Assembly: GCA_032622095.1 (NCBI GenBank)
Contig: CP136067.1
Coordinates: 56,027,899 to 56,091,898 of the forward strand
Direction of reading: 5' to 3'
Origin: Siphonodentalium dalli
Taxonomy: Eukaryota; Mollusca; Scaphopoda; Gadilida; Siphonodentaliidae
Length of the DNA stretch: 64,000 nucleotides
Shown: one piece after another, positions 1 to 10,785 of the stretch
Position numbering within the stretch: the first letter of the stretch is position 1
How the letters are laid out: every line of letters begins with the position of its first letter
Notes under the pieces: model-generated
Told to the model about the DNA's origin: nothing
The model's input: the letters and a program-made list of their open reading frames with translations, nothing else
The model's database searches: none
Made by a program: the position numbers and the translations under genes

Positions 1-1
1 T

Positions 2-934
2 CTTTTTCTACTCTATGTGAACGATGCTAGCCAGGCTGTGGATTGTCACCTCCTTCTATATGCGGATGACTCTGCCCTTTTGGTTTCAGGTTGTGATGTC
101 CGCGCTATTGAGCAGAGCCTCAGTTCAGAAATGAATAAACTGAAATTATGGTTGGTTGACAACAAATTGTCCTTACATTTAGGGAAAACAGAATCAATTC
201 TGTTTGGGTCTGGAAAGAAACTTGTAAAACACTCTGAACTGAGGGTCTGCTGCGATGGCGTTGACATCGCACCAACTAAATCGGTTAAATATCTAGGGGT
301 GTTCCTCGATCAGAGGCTAAATGGTGAAATGATGGCAGAGCATGTTCTAAGTAAGGTAAATGCAAAACTGAAATTTTTGTACAGAAAAGCAAACTATCTG
401 AATGAAAAATGCAGAAAACTTCTAATTAATGCTCTTATTCAATGTCATTTTGACTACTCAAGTGGTTTCTGGTTCTCTAGTCTGACAGTAAAAACAAAAA
501 AGCGTCTTCAAGCATCTCAAAACAGACTTGTCAGATTTATCATGAAACTAGATCGCATGACTCATATTGGTTATAATGAATTTAAACATGTTAAATGGCT
601 TCCAGTGAGTGATAGGGTAGACTTCAGAAAAATACTGATGGTACTAAAAATCTCGGAAAAGAAAGCTCCAGCATATCTAGACAATAATTTTATATTAGCT
701 AGTACTCATTGTACATATGTAACTCGATCAGGGACCCTGAAATACTCATTACCCTCTGTAAAATCCAAGGGCATCCACAGTTTCTATTTTACAGGAGCGA
801 AACTATGGAATGGTCTTGATAAAGTATACCATACTCGTGACCCTTTTGATCTCAAACACTGGAAATTTTGCATTAAACAACACCTACTAGAGAAATTGAT
901 GAAAAGAGAAGAAAATCCATTTGCCTTTTACTAG
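2..934 (+). CDS. Non-LTR retrotransposon reverse transcriptase, C-terminal part (5' end outside window)
   Basis: The reading frame is already open at base 2 (LFLLYVND, the end of RT motif B) and runs to a stop at 932-934, so this is a 5'-partial CDS. The catalytic box YADD lies at about residues 16-19 and is followed by the thumb signature NKLSLHLGKTE and VKYLGVFLD, then a connection domain with QCHFDYSSGFW. These are standard marks of animal LINE polymerases of the Jockey/CR1/L2 type, which copy element RNA at a nicked target (target-primed reverse transcription). No in-frame stop or frameshift is seen in the 311 visible codons, so the copy may be young. The clade is an inference from motif style only. 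The 3' untranslated region and tail follow directly. Confidence 0.9.
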   Translation, partial: LFLLYVNDASQAVDCHLLLYADDSALLVSGCDVRAIEQSLSSEMNKLKLWLVDNKLSLHLGKTESILFGSGKKLVKHSELRVCCDGVDIAPTKSVKYLGVFLDQRLNGEMMAEHVLSKVNAKLKFLYRKANYLNEKCRKLLINALIQCHFDYSSGFWFSSLTVKTKKRLQASQNRLVRFIMKLDRMTHIGYNEFKHVKWLPVSDRVDFRKILMVLKISEKKAPAYLDNNFILASTHCTYVTRSGTLKYSLPSVKSKGIHSFYFTGAKLWNGLDKVYHTRDPFDLKHWKFCIKQHLLEKLMKREENPFAFY

Positions 935-1713
935 GAACAATCTATTTTATCATCTTTTAACTAGAATTTCCTCAATACAGCAGTTCAATTTATATTGTAA
1001 TGTACGATGACAGTATTTGGCCAGTTGCATATATCGTTACTGCTGCCTGTATTTCGGGTTTCCATCTTTCGGTCATGGACAGACCAGTCCAAAGCCGGCC
1101 ATACATGGCAGTGGTGCGTGTATGCAGGTGGCGAAGGGCTGTTGAAGTTACATTACTTGCGTATTGACTTATTTTATTAGCTTTTCCCTCTCCATATAAG
1201 TCTCGTTTCTGAAATGGCTTTTATTTAATTTATATATTTTAAATACTTTTATACATTGTGCTCCGAAGTTTCGAACTTCACTCACTGCCCATGTGCCGAA
1301 AGCCACCAGGGACCGCAATGGAATTAAGTTCTCGTTTAGAGAACTTTTTGCGTTATCCCTGATGGTCTCAGGTCACATGAGTATTTCTATTTTTATACAG
1401 ATTTCTGCCACATAATTTACCTTATATTCTGACGACAACCTCTATAAAATAAAATGATTTAGTTCTTGAGAAAATTGATAAATCCTCTTAGGGTATATAT
1501 CAATTGTTTACACAGTCTGAACTCTAACTGTCTCATCAGACCCCAACATATAACATATTTGTATTTAATATATACTATTATAATTATAATATGTATATAC
1601 TGTTGTGTATTATACTGATTCAACTTGTAAACATATCCATAATATGTATTCATGTACACATGTATAACCTGAACTGTCAAAATAAAATCTAATCTAAAAT
1701 CTAATCTAATCTA
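935..1713 (+). mobile_element. 3' UTR and simple-repeat tail of the non-LTR element
   Basis: About 750 bp of AT-rich non-coding DNA follow the RT stop and end in a run of TCTAA/TCTAAA units at 1681-1713, which starts with AATAAA. Short microsatellite tails in place of poly(A) are usual for CR1/L2/RTE-type elements, so 1713 is the likely 3' end of the LINE. No target duplication can be scored because the 5' end lies outside the window. Confidence 0.7.
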
Positions 1714-4050
1714 CCGAGTATATATTCAAGCTCAATCGAGCGAGTGTGCTACCGGTCATCGAAACCAGTTGGCTCACATCACCCGTGTGATCGGTGTAAT
1801 ATATCGCGCTGATATAATTATGTTGATAACAGCTTCGAGTTCGAAATCAAATTCCGCAATCCTATATTTCAAAAAGCTCCTTTTTCGGATTTGGTCAGCT
1901 ATTGAATTAATGTGCTTCCAAGTAAGCACCCATCACTGTGCTGCCACCAATCGTTGTATTGCCACTCTGAGCGCATTCTCGATTTTCGGGGATTCAAAAC
2001 AACTCTGTACTGAGTCATGTGCTACCCTTTTGCAAATATTATCTGTCGAGAAATAATAATTATCTACATGTGTGGTGGCACTTCTTGTCATATATATTTC
2101 CGTTGGGAGGATTTGCGTCTGTAAACATTCAGTTCGCCATTCATCCACATATTATAAGTAAAAAACAAAATACTTATCTGTATCATGTCGTATGCATCAT
2201 ATCATCTGTAATTCGTGAACACATGACAGGTTCTTGTTGTCTGACGTTATAGCAACGGATATTGTTGGGCGCGTGGGTCGAAGAATCGACTGACATCCCG
2301 TCGATTATGTAACAACGTCATATATGAATCATGCGTCTGTTCATGTAACTGTTTTAGATTTAGATTTTCATGAATAGCATCAACGAAATCCTCTCCGCCG
2401 AAAGCGAATTGTACAGAAAACATCCCATTCACAGCTGATATTTAAATGTCACTGAATTGTCTATATGAGATTCGATTGCGCCGTTTGTTGATAAAAACGA
2501 GATTAAAATTTGATACGTGCACCTTGCGAGACCAGACCGGCTAAAGTGACCAGAACATTAGCTCACCTGGTAAGCCCGTCCACGGCTTACACTCAATCAC
2601 TCATTAACACTAACCACATGCCTTTAGCATGAGATCCACAATGACAACGACTCAGTTGTACTCATACGTTACGCTTCAGACAAAAGTTGTGTATACTATA
2701 CTGCGAAACGTCCAAAACAAATACTATGATGGTGAACCTTTTACTCACGCCTGCTTTCTTCTCTTCGGTCACATCATGCACATATTGAGAAGGTGTGTTT
2801 CGTCTTGCTTGAATGCAACACGTAAAACCGGCAAAATAATTCACAAGCTGCTGACACGACGGTAAACAACAATAAACCAACTTAAAATACAAGGACCGGA
2901 AATACAAAAACATTGTGGCGTCAGTGTACGTCTTTGTTCTTTAACCTATATACATGTAATAACGCAAGTATAGTGAAAGGTGTCGGAAACAACATCTGAA
3001 GCTTTATAATGAGGGACATCATATCATGTTGGCAATCATTAGTTATATATAATCACACTGCCAAGGAACCAATATCACAACCACATAGACATGACAGCTC
3101 AATGCCATTTTCTTATTATTCCGCTGTACGCAGACGTTATCTGGCCCAGACGACGGTGGATTGCCATCCCCGCGTGATGGGAATTGTCTCCTTAGCTACC
3201 CGTGACCGATTGACTTTCTGCGTGATGCCGGAAGTTATCCCCTCGTCGTCTTCGAGTTCAAACCAGACTCATATCTGTTTCTCCGTGATGTTGATAATGA
3301 GAAGATTGTTCGCTTTTCCGTTAAGGTCGTCCTTAGTGTCTGATTATTGTGCCTTGGCCGATCTCCGAAAGGGGTTCGGGTTACATAGCCGATGGCTCCC
3401 TCTGTACGAATATATTACATTATAACTCAAGTGTTAATAAGGATATCGTTGACCTTGGTTATGACGATGATCCAGATTGGGTGAACGGATACCCACATAC
3501 TTTGGGGTTCGTCCATCTATTTTTTACCAGAGTTACGGCCCTTGTTAGGGAATGGTATGGACATTAATGGTATGGACATTTAGTTGGTTTCGTCCATATA
3601 TATTTGTCAAAGTTATTGTCATTCTGGTATTCGGAAGGAGGAGCTATTTTTCGCACATTTATAGCATTGTTACTCAAGTGCCAACAGTTTGATTTTAATA
3701 TGTTTTGTTATAGTGATAGACAATACGAATGAGTCATACGATGGTTTTGTGGACTGATTTCCACCAGAGTTACTGACCTCCTTGAACTTAGAACATAACA
3801 CAAGTTTTCCTACATACAAACCATTACCATTTCCCACTCTCAAATCTGAGTGTCGGGGCAAATTATATGCTTGGAAATATCATTTCTCCGATAAACTGCG
3901 CGCATTATGGGTGACATTTTTGGGGTTTAGGTAGTGTGCAGTTAACATAATCAAGTTGAAATTCGGTGGTATAAGTCTTTTGTAATAAGTTAAGATACAT
4001 GATGCAGTTAATTTTCTTATCAAACCCACAGGAACTCACATTATAATGTA
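1714..4050. other. Unassigned DNA
   Basis: No protein family, RNA gene or clear repeat structure is recognised. Short open frames (for example 3009-3425 +, 138 codons) have no recognisable domains and look like chance. A sequence reading TTAGCTCACC at 2554-2563 matches, in reverse, the GGTGAGCTAA end of the repeat that closes near 28446, so a worn repeat end may lie here. Confidence 0.3.
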
Positions 4051-4121
4051 CTCTGTAACGCCAAAACGGGTTCGTTTACGAGAAGGTGATCGTGTTAATA
4101 GAAATAACTATTTTGAAATTA
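4051..4121 (+). repeat. 71-bp direct repeat, copy 1
   Basis: A 71-base stretch beginning CTCTGTAACGCC and ending TTTTGAAATTA is repeated without visible change at 4644-4714, 593 bp downstream. It could be a long flanking repeat of an element or part of a local duplication; no coding potential is evident. Confidence 0.85.
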
Positions 4122-4571
4122 AAATATAATTAAATCATGTCCACTCGTTAGTGTATGGCAGCGAGAATATATTGCTTTAGGTTATTAGACATCGGTTTAG
4201 GAAAGAACACATTTTCCATAAAATAAGCTATTGTTTATTTTTATATATGTAGTTAAAGATACACAATTAACGCTCCTACAATGCTATTTCTTTGGCTTCG
4301 GGAGTAAACAATATTTGATTAGAGTCGAGGAACCCACCCATAAAAGCTCAGAATGATCGATTTTTGAAGTCTGTTATTTTTCACCACCTGGAATATTTGG
4401 CGGCCTAGTAAATATTCGTCGAGCCAACCGACATACTCTCGATACCAAATTTCGTTGAACAAAATGTTGATGTATAACACGTTTTTGGAAATTTGTATAC
4501 TAGATTTGACAGTGGTTAGCATTGTTTTGGTAATTAATCGATTCTGATAACTACAGCGTCTTTTGAAGAAA

Positions 4572-4597
4572 TGTTGTTGTTGTTGTTGTTGTTGTTG
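4572..4597. repeat. (TGT)n microsatellite
   Basis: About eight to nine perfect trinucleotide units lie between the two 71-bp direct repeats. It is a simple sequence with no coding frame of note. Confidence 0.9.
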
Positions 4598-4643
4598 ATA
4601 TAATCTGATGATACGGCGACCATAGAATGTGCACCTTTAGGTG

Positions 4644-4714
4644 CTCTGTAACGCCAAAACGGGTTCGTTTACGAGAAGGTGATCGTGTTAATAGAAATAA
4701 CTATTTTGAAATTA
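4644..4714 (+). repeat. 71-bp direct repeat, copy 2
   Basis: Second copy of the 4051-4121 repeat. The flanking bases diverge at once on the right (TTTC here, AAAT in copy 1), which marks a sharp boundary. Confidence 0.85.
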
Positions 4715-5045
4715 TTTCATGACTACCAATGTGGAAATTCCTCAACCACCTCAATGCGGAAACATTTTCGTCTCCGAGACGTCGGACAGGGGGTTGATTT
4801 ATATATGCGACTACGATTCGTTACTATTCCTGCCGTTGAGAATATGGATTCTGCTCTCGATAAATCTTCGTCCACGAGACTTCGCCCAGCTGGACAGTTC
4901 TCATCAGTATTGCCCGACACAGTCCCACAATGCTCGTCAGGATTGCCTGGCACTGTCCAATAAACTCGTTACTGTTCGACTAGCCACGCAAACAATATAT
5001 TTACACCCCGACGAAAGATAACAACAAATGGACATTCGCCATCAA

Positions 5046-5106
5046 CAGTTATTAGCCCAGTTCTGATTAAAACCATACTCAGACTCTAAAAGTACTGAGT
5101 CTGATG
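5046..5106 (+). repeat. Left arm of an inverted repeat pair
   Basis: The bases from CAGTTATTAG through AAGTACTGAGTCTGATG recur in reverse complement at 6885-6950 with few differences. The hAT-type MITE at 5107-6218 sits exactly at the inner edge of this arm and uses its last 8 bases as target duplication. The pair therefore looks like an older foldback element that was later split by the hAT insertion. Confidence 0.8.
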
Positions 5107-6218
5107 CAGGGATGTGGATAGAGGGTCTCCGTTGGGGGGGGGGGGGTGTCCACCTTGGGAAATTCCAACTGCACCCCCCACTTGAATCAGAATCAGACAA
5201 AACACAAATTTTACATAATTCCATTTGCAACCCCACCCCTTGAATCAGAATCAGACAAAACACAAATTTTACATAATTCCATTTGCCCCCCCCCCCCCCC
5301 CCCCCTTGCACCTTAGTGCTCAGGCCTAATATCCTAACATCTAGTGGTCTAAATCCAGACAAATGCACACGGCTATGGACAAGAGACCAGGAAACACCGG
5401 GCTGACCATTGTTGTTCAGCATAGTGTGAGAAACAAATTTGAAAACTGTACAAGAAAATCACAAATCCTAGCATCTAGACTGGCCTCAACTGAAGCTTTC
5501 CTATAGTGTTGGAAATTTCAAACCTCATACTTCCCATCAGGTTGGAAAATTCTCCAACTGATGACCGTTTCAGTTCACAAGTTTGACCAAATGCAGTATA
5601 ATATTGTTTTGTTAAAATAGTTAGCAGTTTTGGATTGGCCACGGGGGAGGGACAATGACACCCCGGGCCGACCATGGTTCGGCCCGGGGTGCGAAAATTT
5701 TGAAATCTGAACAAGAAAATTGCAAAATCCTAGCATATAGACTAGCCTCAAGCCTTCCTAGAGTTGGAAATTTCAAACCTGACACCCCCACTTAGGTTAG
5801 GAAATTTCCAACTGATGACAATTCCAATGACAATGTTGACCAAATGTATGACAATATTGTTTTCTTAAATTAACTAGCAGTTTTGACTGGCCACGGGGGA
5901 GGGACCAGGACACAAGCTTTCCAAGTGTTGGAAATTTCCTACCTGTCACCCCCCTAAGTTTGGAAAAATTCCAACTGATGACCATTTTAGTTAAAAATTG
6001 TGACCGAAAATAGGAAAATATACAAATATTGGTCCAAAAAGAATTAATTCCCCCAACAAGTTGTTTGAAAATCAAACTACAAGAACATTTTCAACCTATT
6101 GTTGGTGTGAAATTTCCGACTAATGTTTTGGCAGGTATGAAATTTCCAACTGTTGAAAATTTTGACCAAAGTTGGGGGGGGGCTCACCCCCCCACACCCC
6201 CCTCTAGCCACATCCCTG
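5107..6218. mobile_element. hAT-like non-autonomous element with 8-bp target duplication
   Basis: The ends are CAGGGATGTGGATAGAGGG on the left and the reverse complement of CAGGGATGTGGCTAGAGGG on the right. They are flanked by the perfect 8-bp duplication GTCTGATG (5099-5106 and 6219-6226). Ends starting CAGGG with an 8-bp duplication are typical of the hAT superfamily. The interior has no transposase. It holds two to three diverged copies of a repeat of about 200 bp (5470-5655, 5730-5905, part at 5910-6000) rich in GGAAATTTC-type motifs, plus homopolymer runs of G (near 5136) and C (near 5286). It is non-autonomous. Confidence 0.85.
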
Positions 6219-6884
6219 GTCTGATGAAACCCGCTATTTGTCGCATTACTGTCGCTATAAATAACTTCCACAGTATATAGTATGCAATATGACGTCACCG
6301 CCCACATTTGACATAATGTAGTTTCGGTTTCGTTTCCGCGTAAGAGTTTACTTTCAGCGAAAGCCTTTCATTTCCTGGGAATATTGATGCTACGCATTCT
6401 CTCAGAATATCTTCTGCGCCTTGTAACATTATTTTAACTGAGATTAACCACGTTTAACAAACTTTAATTGCGTTTATGAATCGACACAAGATATATTTTC
6501 TTCGTTTTATTTCGAAGTTATCATCACATGCCGGAAATTAAATAAATTTACGACATCGCGACTTCTAAATTATTCGGTACTAAATGTTGAATTTCTTAAA
6601 TAGATTCCATTATATTTGACACATACATGTACGCTTTTCAGTGTTAAATTTGCTGTCGTAAACCTGAATTTGTAAACATTAGCCATGCTGCAGCTGCGGA
6701 AAAATTATTGTGCTATTTATAACTATTGGGTGGGGTTTACTGGAATCGCCACCGGCTGAAGGAATTCCCCTTGTCTTGGGAATTCGATGCGACTGTCGCC
6801 TGATTGGTCACATCGCGTTCATGGGGATATTGTGCTTGGCTGGCAAATACGCAATTCCTGCTGTGAGTAATGGAATCTCTACCC

Positions 6885-6950
6885 ATTGTCATCAGACTCA
6901 GTACTTTTAGAGTCTGTGTATGGTTTTAATCAGAACTGTTATTAACCGCA
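6885..6950 (-). repeat. Right arm of the inverted repeat pair
   Basis: Reverse complement of 5046-5106 (CATCAGACTCAGTACTTTTA and onward). The 660 bp between the hAT right end and this arm hold no recognised gene. Confidence 0.8.
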
Positions 6951-6952
6951 CA

Positions 6953-8124
6953 CGATGCTATATAATACACGACAATACGCGAACTATAGTGTGTCGAGTG
7001 TCATGGAATATGTGCCGTTGAACTTATAGGACAAAGGGGCACTAATAAACGATTCTAATTAAAGAATTGATCGTATACCAAAAATGGCTCGACCCCGGAC
7101 TCTGGAAATGGGGTATACAGGGATAAATTGGCCCGGGGAGTACCAATTTATATGTGCCGTTGACCCTAAAGGCGAAGGGGGGGGGGGGGTAATACATGTT
7201 ATTAACATAGCTGATCAACGAAGAGCGTTTATTATCAGCTCAGAACATATGTGTGAAAATTAATTATAATGAAAATGAGTTTACGACTAGAGTCATCAAC
7301 TCATTGTCATTATATTTACCATGTTGTTTGCATCTGTCGAAGAGCACATGGGTGTATTTTACTAAGAGTGAGACCATCGGTACAGTGCATGAGAGAAAGT
7401 GGTAATAATAAGGATATTCTGTCCATACACACAAATATATAAGCGATGCATGAACTTAAATTTGATATGATATGTAGATTCGCTACCGGTCGTAGCCCAG
7501 CACCCGTGGTTCAAACATATGCATGTTGGCACCACAAACATGCCAAACGTGTGATGGGTGCAAGTATAGGCATCTCCAGTGAGTGCATTTTGTTTTGTAT
7601 TCGAGACTAGACGAGCCCCTCTCTAATCTAACATAACAAAGACAGTGACATGTGTATGGGTCTCGGTTGTGGAGGGTGTGCCAAACTCGTATTCCAAAAA
7701 AAAAAAAAAAAAATTGGTTTTCTTGTTCCCATGGCTCATTTTACTCAAGGGCTCCTCCAAGCTGCATGTAGTATTCAATGGAATATAAATCCGGTTAGTA
7801 ACAGGGTTTTGCTAGTAATATGTTTGCACATGCAGTGACATAGCTTCGATTAGATCATGCACGGATTCCGTAACCGCGCATAATAATCAACTACCATTTC
7901 GATATTTTGTCATGTATTGTCATTATTTACATAGCATTCCCTGCTGCAATCAGCATCTCGCTCCTACTACCCGTTCTTCTTTGCTGAAGAGATTACTCAG
8001 TGTACTCTGGAACTTGGGTGTTAGGTTATCCTCCTCATCTGTGTTGTTTTCACCGTGTTGATTAAACTAATCGGATGACGAGGATGCCGATATGACTCGT
8101 GCCAGCCAGGTCACCGGATGTAAA
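6953..8124. other. Unassigned DNA with homopolymer tracts
   Basis: No gene is recognised. A poly-G run of about 14 lies near 7178-7191 and a poly-A run of about 17 near 7697-7713. The phrase TATGTGCCGTTGA occurs twice, near 7010 and 7151, which suggests a small diverged duplication. Confidence 0.4.
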
Positions 8125-8362
8125 TTAACCCTTCCATGACTGGAGCTTCCTGACATTGTTCAAAAACCCTGTGCCAATGCATTATCTTATATATGCGAGT
8201 CTCCCATAGGAAGCCTCGCATATATAAGAGAATAAGTTGGCCCAACATTATTTACCTTGATCTTGTAAGCCATGCATTCTCTTATATACATGATGCTCCC
8301 TATTGGAGACTCGCATATATCACACAGGATCTTTAAGGCTACTCCCATCATGAAAGGGTTAA
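8125..8362. mobile_element. piggyBac-like MITE (TTAA-flanked) with internal hairpins
   Basis: TTAA at 8125-8128 is followed by CCCTTCCATGACTGGAGC. The other end reads CCCTTTCATGATGGGAGT in reverse complement, closed by TTAA at 8359-8362. TTAA target duplications with CCC-type ends are diagnostic of the piggyBac superfamily. Inside lie one good hairpin (8173-8241) and one degenerate hairpin (about 8268-8338) of the GCCAATGCATTCTCTTATAT family, also found at 8444, 30725 and 47043. There is no transposase. Confidence 0.75.
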
Positions 8363-8374
8363 AACTTTCTTTAA

Positions 8375-8425
8375 TAAATACACATTAATGAGTAGTTCCC
8401 TTAGGAAATATTCAGATAAAATTTC
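8375..8425. repeat. Half copy of a dispersed foldback repeat
   Basis: The segment TAGTTCCCTTAGGAAATATTC matches one arm of the foldback repeats at 17537-17609 and 32047-32102. Only one arm is present, so it is truncated. Confidence 0.55.
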
Positions 8426-8443
8426 AACATTTTTCAAAACCCT

Positions 8444-8516
8444 GTGCCAATGCATTCTCTTATATATGCGAGTCTCTCATATGGAGACTCGCATATATAC
8501 GATAATGCACTGGCAC
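8444..8516. repeat. 70-bp hairpin repeat
   Basis: Palindrome with arms GTGCCAATGCATTCTCTTAT... and ...ATATACGATAATGCACTGGCAC around a CTCATATGGAG centre. It is the third copy of the hairpin in this kilobase and is followed by GAAGGGTTAG at 8556-8565, a worn copy of the piggyBac-like end. Confidence 0.8.
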
Positions 8517-8565
8517 ATGATCTTTAATGCTGCACCAGCGCAACTCACGTCACAGAAGGGTTAGT

Positions 8566-9708
8566 TCGTTAGCGGCGAACATAACTCATCAGCGGAGAAT
8601 GAACGCATCCATAAATGAGAAATTCCGTGACGATTTGCAAATCAGCCACAAACATATAGTGCAGATACATGTACTCTCGTTCATCGTCGGTCCATATACA
8701 GAGGACGACAACCCAATTTGGTATGCATTCATTATTCGCCAATATATACTGCATGTAAATCGTGCGGATATCATGGCGGCTCATCAACGGGACTTGGAAC
8801 TTCAGCCTTTCAGCATCATTCATACAATGCGCCGGGCGTTTTACATCGCACGTAAAGGCGCAATTAGAGACTTCCTCGCCGTCCAAATGATCTACGCCTA
8901 GCGAAAGTACAAAAGAGCTCGTTCAGACTTGATGGCTCTAAATTAGCTCCCATTGACGTTACTAGATCCCAAGTGACGGCTTGGAACATACAATTCACTT
9001 CAGAGTGGTCGGAGTGTGCGGCTCGCATCGCTGTCAACATCGATAAGAGTTCGATGCTCTCCAGTGGACTGTTGAGTTACCTGACAGTGACTAGGTTTCG
9101 AGTTAAACCTAGTGTGACTGTAGAGACAACCGCTTTTAAAATTTCGCGCCACATGTCGAGGACACTTGAGCGTGTCGCTCGTAGTGTGGCTGGTTTGCGC
9201 CACTCGTACCGTATAAGGAAGTACTCGGCTCCGGTCTCCATAGTTCTTGTCAGTACGTTAACCATGCTATCCAAACAAATTCGTTGCAGTTAAGATTGTT
9301 TCAAGGATCGAGTGACCACTATGTCATGTTTCCTATGGCCGAGGATAACCGACGTAAATCGCAAAGAAAGTAATGCACTGTATAATGCGATATATGAATG
9401 AAGCGATTATTATTATTAGAAAGAATTGCCACCCACATATTCCATACTAAACCGTAATGGAATATTTCACTGATTTCGTTTGGAAATAGAACATAGTTGT
9501 TTGACTACTGGATAATATTTTCCCACCTTGGGCACAGAAATGTATAGTCTGTTATGTTTCACTGGCGAAGTTAAAACGTTTTTCAATATATCTACCTCCG
9601 CAATATCACCGGCTCGTTTACAAACGCCCGACGTTATAAACCACGAAATTGGGTATTATCAAGCCATATACGCAATTGCAAAGTAATATGGATGTTTAGA
9701 TCGATAAA
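8566..9708. other. Unassigned DNA with two open frames of unknown meaning
   Basis: Open frames of 124 codons (8527-8901 +) and 106 codons (8973-9293 +) show no domain, signal peptide or membrane segment that I recognise. They may be chance or fragments of host exons. A short palindrome lies near 9085-9117 (CTAGGTTTCGAG / TTAAACCTAG). Confidence 0.3.
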
Positions 9709-9850
9709 TTCTAACTTCAAACTGCATGCGGTGTCAGCCACCAACGGTCATATGATTTATGCTATCGCCAGGCCTTCTCTGATATCGACAGAGATGGTTC
9801 TTATCATCTGACCGTTGGCATATAGCTGACAGCGCTTGAAGTTAGACGTT
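9709..9850. mobile_element. Foldback MITE, about 140 bp
   Basis: The left arm (TTCTAACTTCAA, then TGTCAG and CAACGGTCATATGAT) pairs with the right arm (CATCTGACCGTTGGCATAT, CTGACA, TTGAAGTTAGA). The pairing is imperfect, with a short loop near 9775. There is no coding capacity. Confidence 0.7.
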
Positions 9851-10716
9851 CTGGATCTACACCTCACCATTAAAGCTATATATACATCGATTTAACATGA
9901 CAAAAAACAACAACATCATATTAAGGTTATGTGTATATACGTAGATTTATGCAGTTCTGCAAACTCTGGAACACAATGCGACATATTGAGTTAAAATGAA
10001 GAACATAATGTAAAAGCTGAAGCACTCTGTTATCACAACGTGTAACCTACGCGTAACAGTCACGGTATTCTGAAATACGTCTATTCAGAATGCTCACCGG
10101 AAGTGGTCTGATCAGTGGCATTATCTCGACTTCCGTTGATGACACCAAGTGGTGTAAGTACGGCGATAGAAACGGAAATTAAGCACAGTGATAGATCGTA
10201 TGGATGTGCTTTGTGTAATCTCATGGGATTCCGTCCTAAATTAAATATCCGTCCTGGAGTAGTACAGGACGTAACACTCCAATAAGTTCTCCGTTATTCT
10301 ATAAAGTATCAATGCTTAAACCAGAGTACACCGTGTCCTCGTGACAACTCTACATGGCGATAAACACGACCTATATAACATAGAGCGGAGTATAACCCCA
10401 GGTTTTGTTTTTAGACAATTCAACTATAATATGTCATTTAAAGCCCGGGTTTCTTTGAAAGGATGATTTCCCAACATATTTGAGAAAGTCAAATGTTTCA
10501 GTATTTTGTTCAATGCATGTATATTTGATAACAAAAATGCTAATAACCTGCAAAATTATACAAACACGAATCTAGAACAGATAAGTATATTTATTTACAT
10601 GGTTCTAACCAACAAAAGAGAATATTTTTGACAGTCATAATTTTATCAATAATTCAACTAAAAATTGAAATTGCACGTTTTGGAGAAGCACTGTTGTTGT
10701 CGAGATCATATCATCA
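9851..10716. other. Unassigned DNA
   Basis: AT-rich sequence with no recognised gene or repeat up to the 8-bp target duplication that opens the next element. Confidence 0.35.
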
Positions 10717-10724
10717 ATCTGTAC

Positions 10725-10785
10725 CGGTCCTACTAAAACCCGACCGCACCCGACCGGACCCGACCGCACCAGACCGGACCGCCCC
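10725..10785 (+). repeat. Left terminus and 10-bp GC-rich subterminal repeats (family 1)
   Basis: The terminus CGGTCCTACTAAAA is followed by four to five copies of a 10-mer of the form CCCGACCGSA. The same block is found inverted at 15744-15801. The LINE insertion begins directly after GACCGCCCC at 10785. Confidence 0.85.

Noticed and set aside
8444-8516. Hairpin as a microRNA gene
   Set aside because: The copies sit inside TTAA-flanked MITEs, so a repeat origin explains them; small RNA data would be needed to claim a microRNA.
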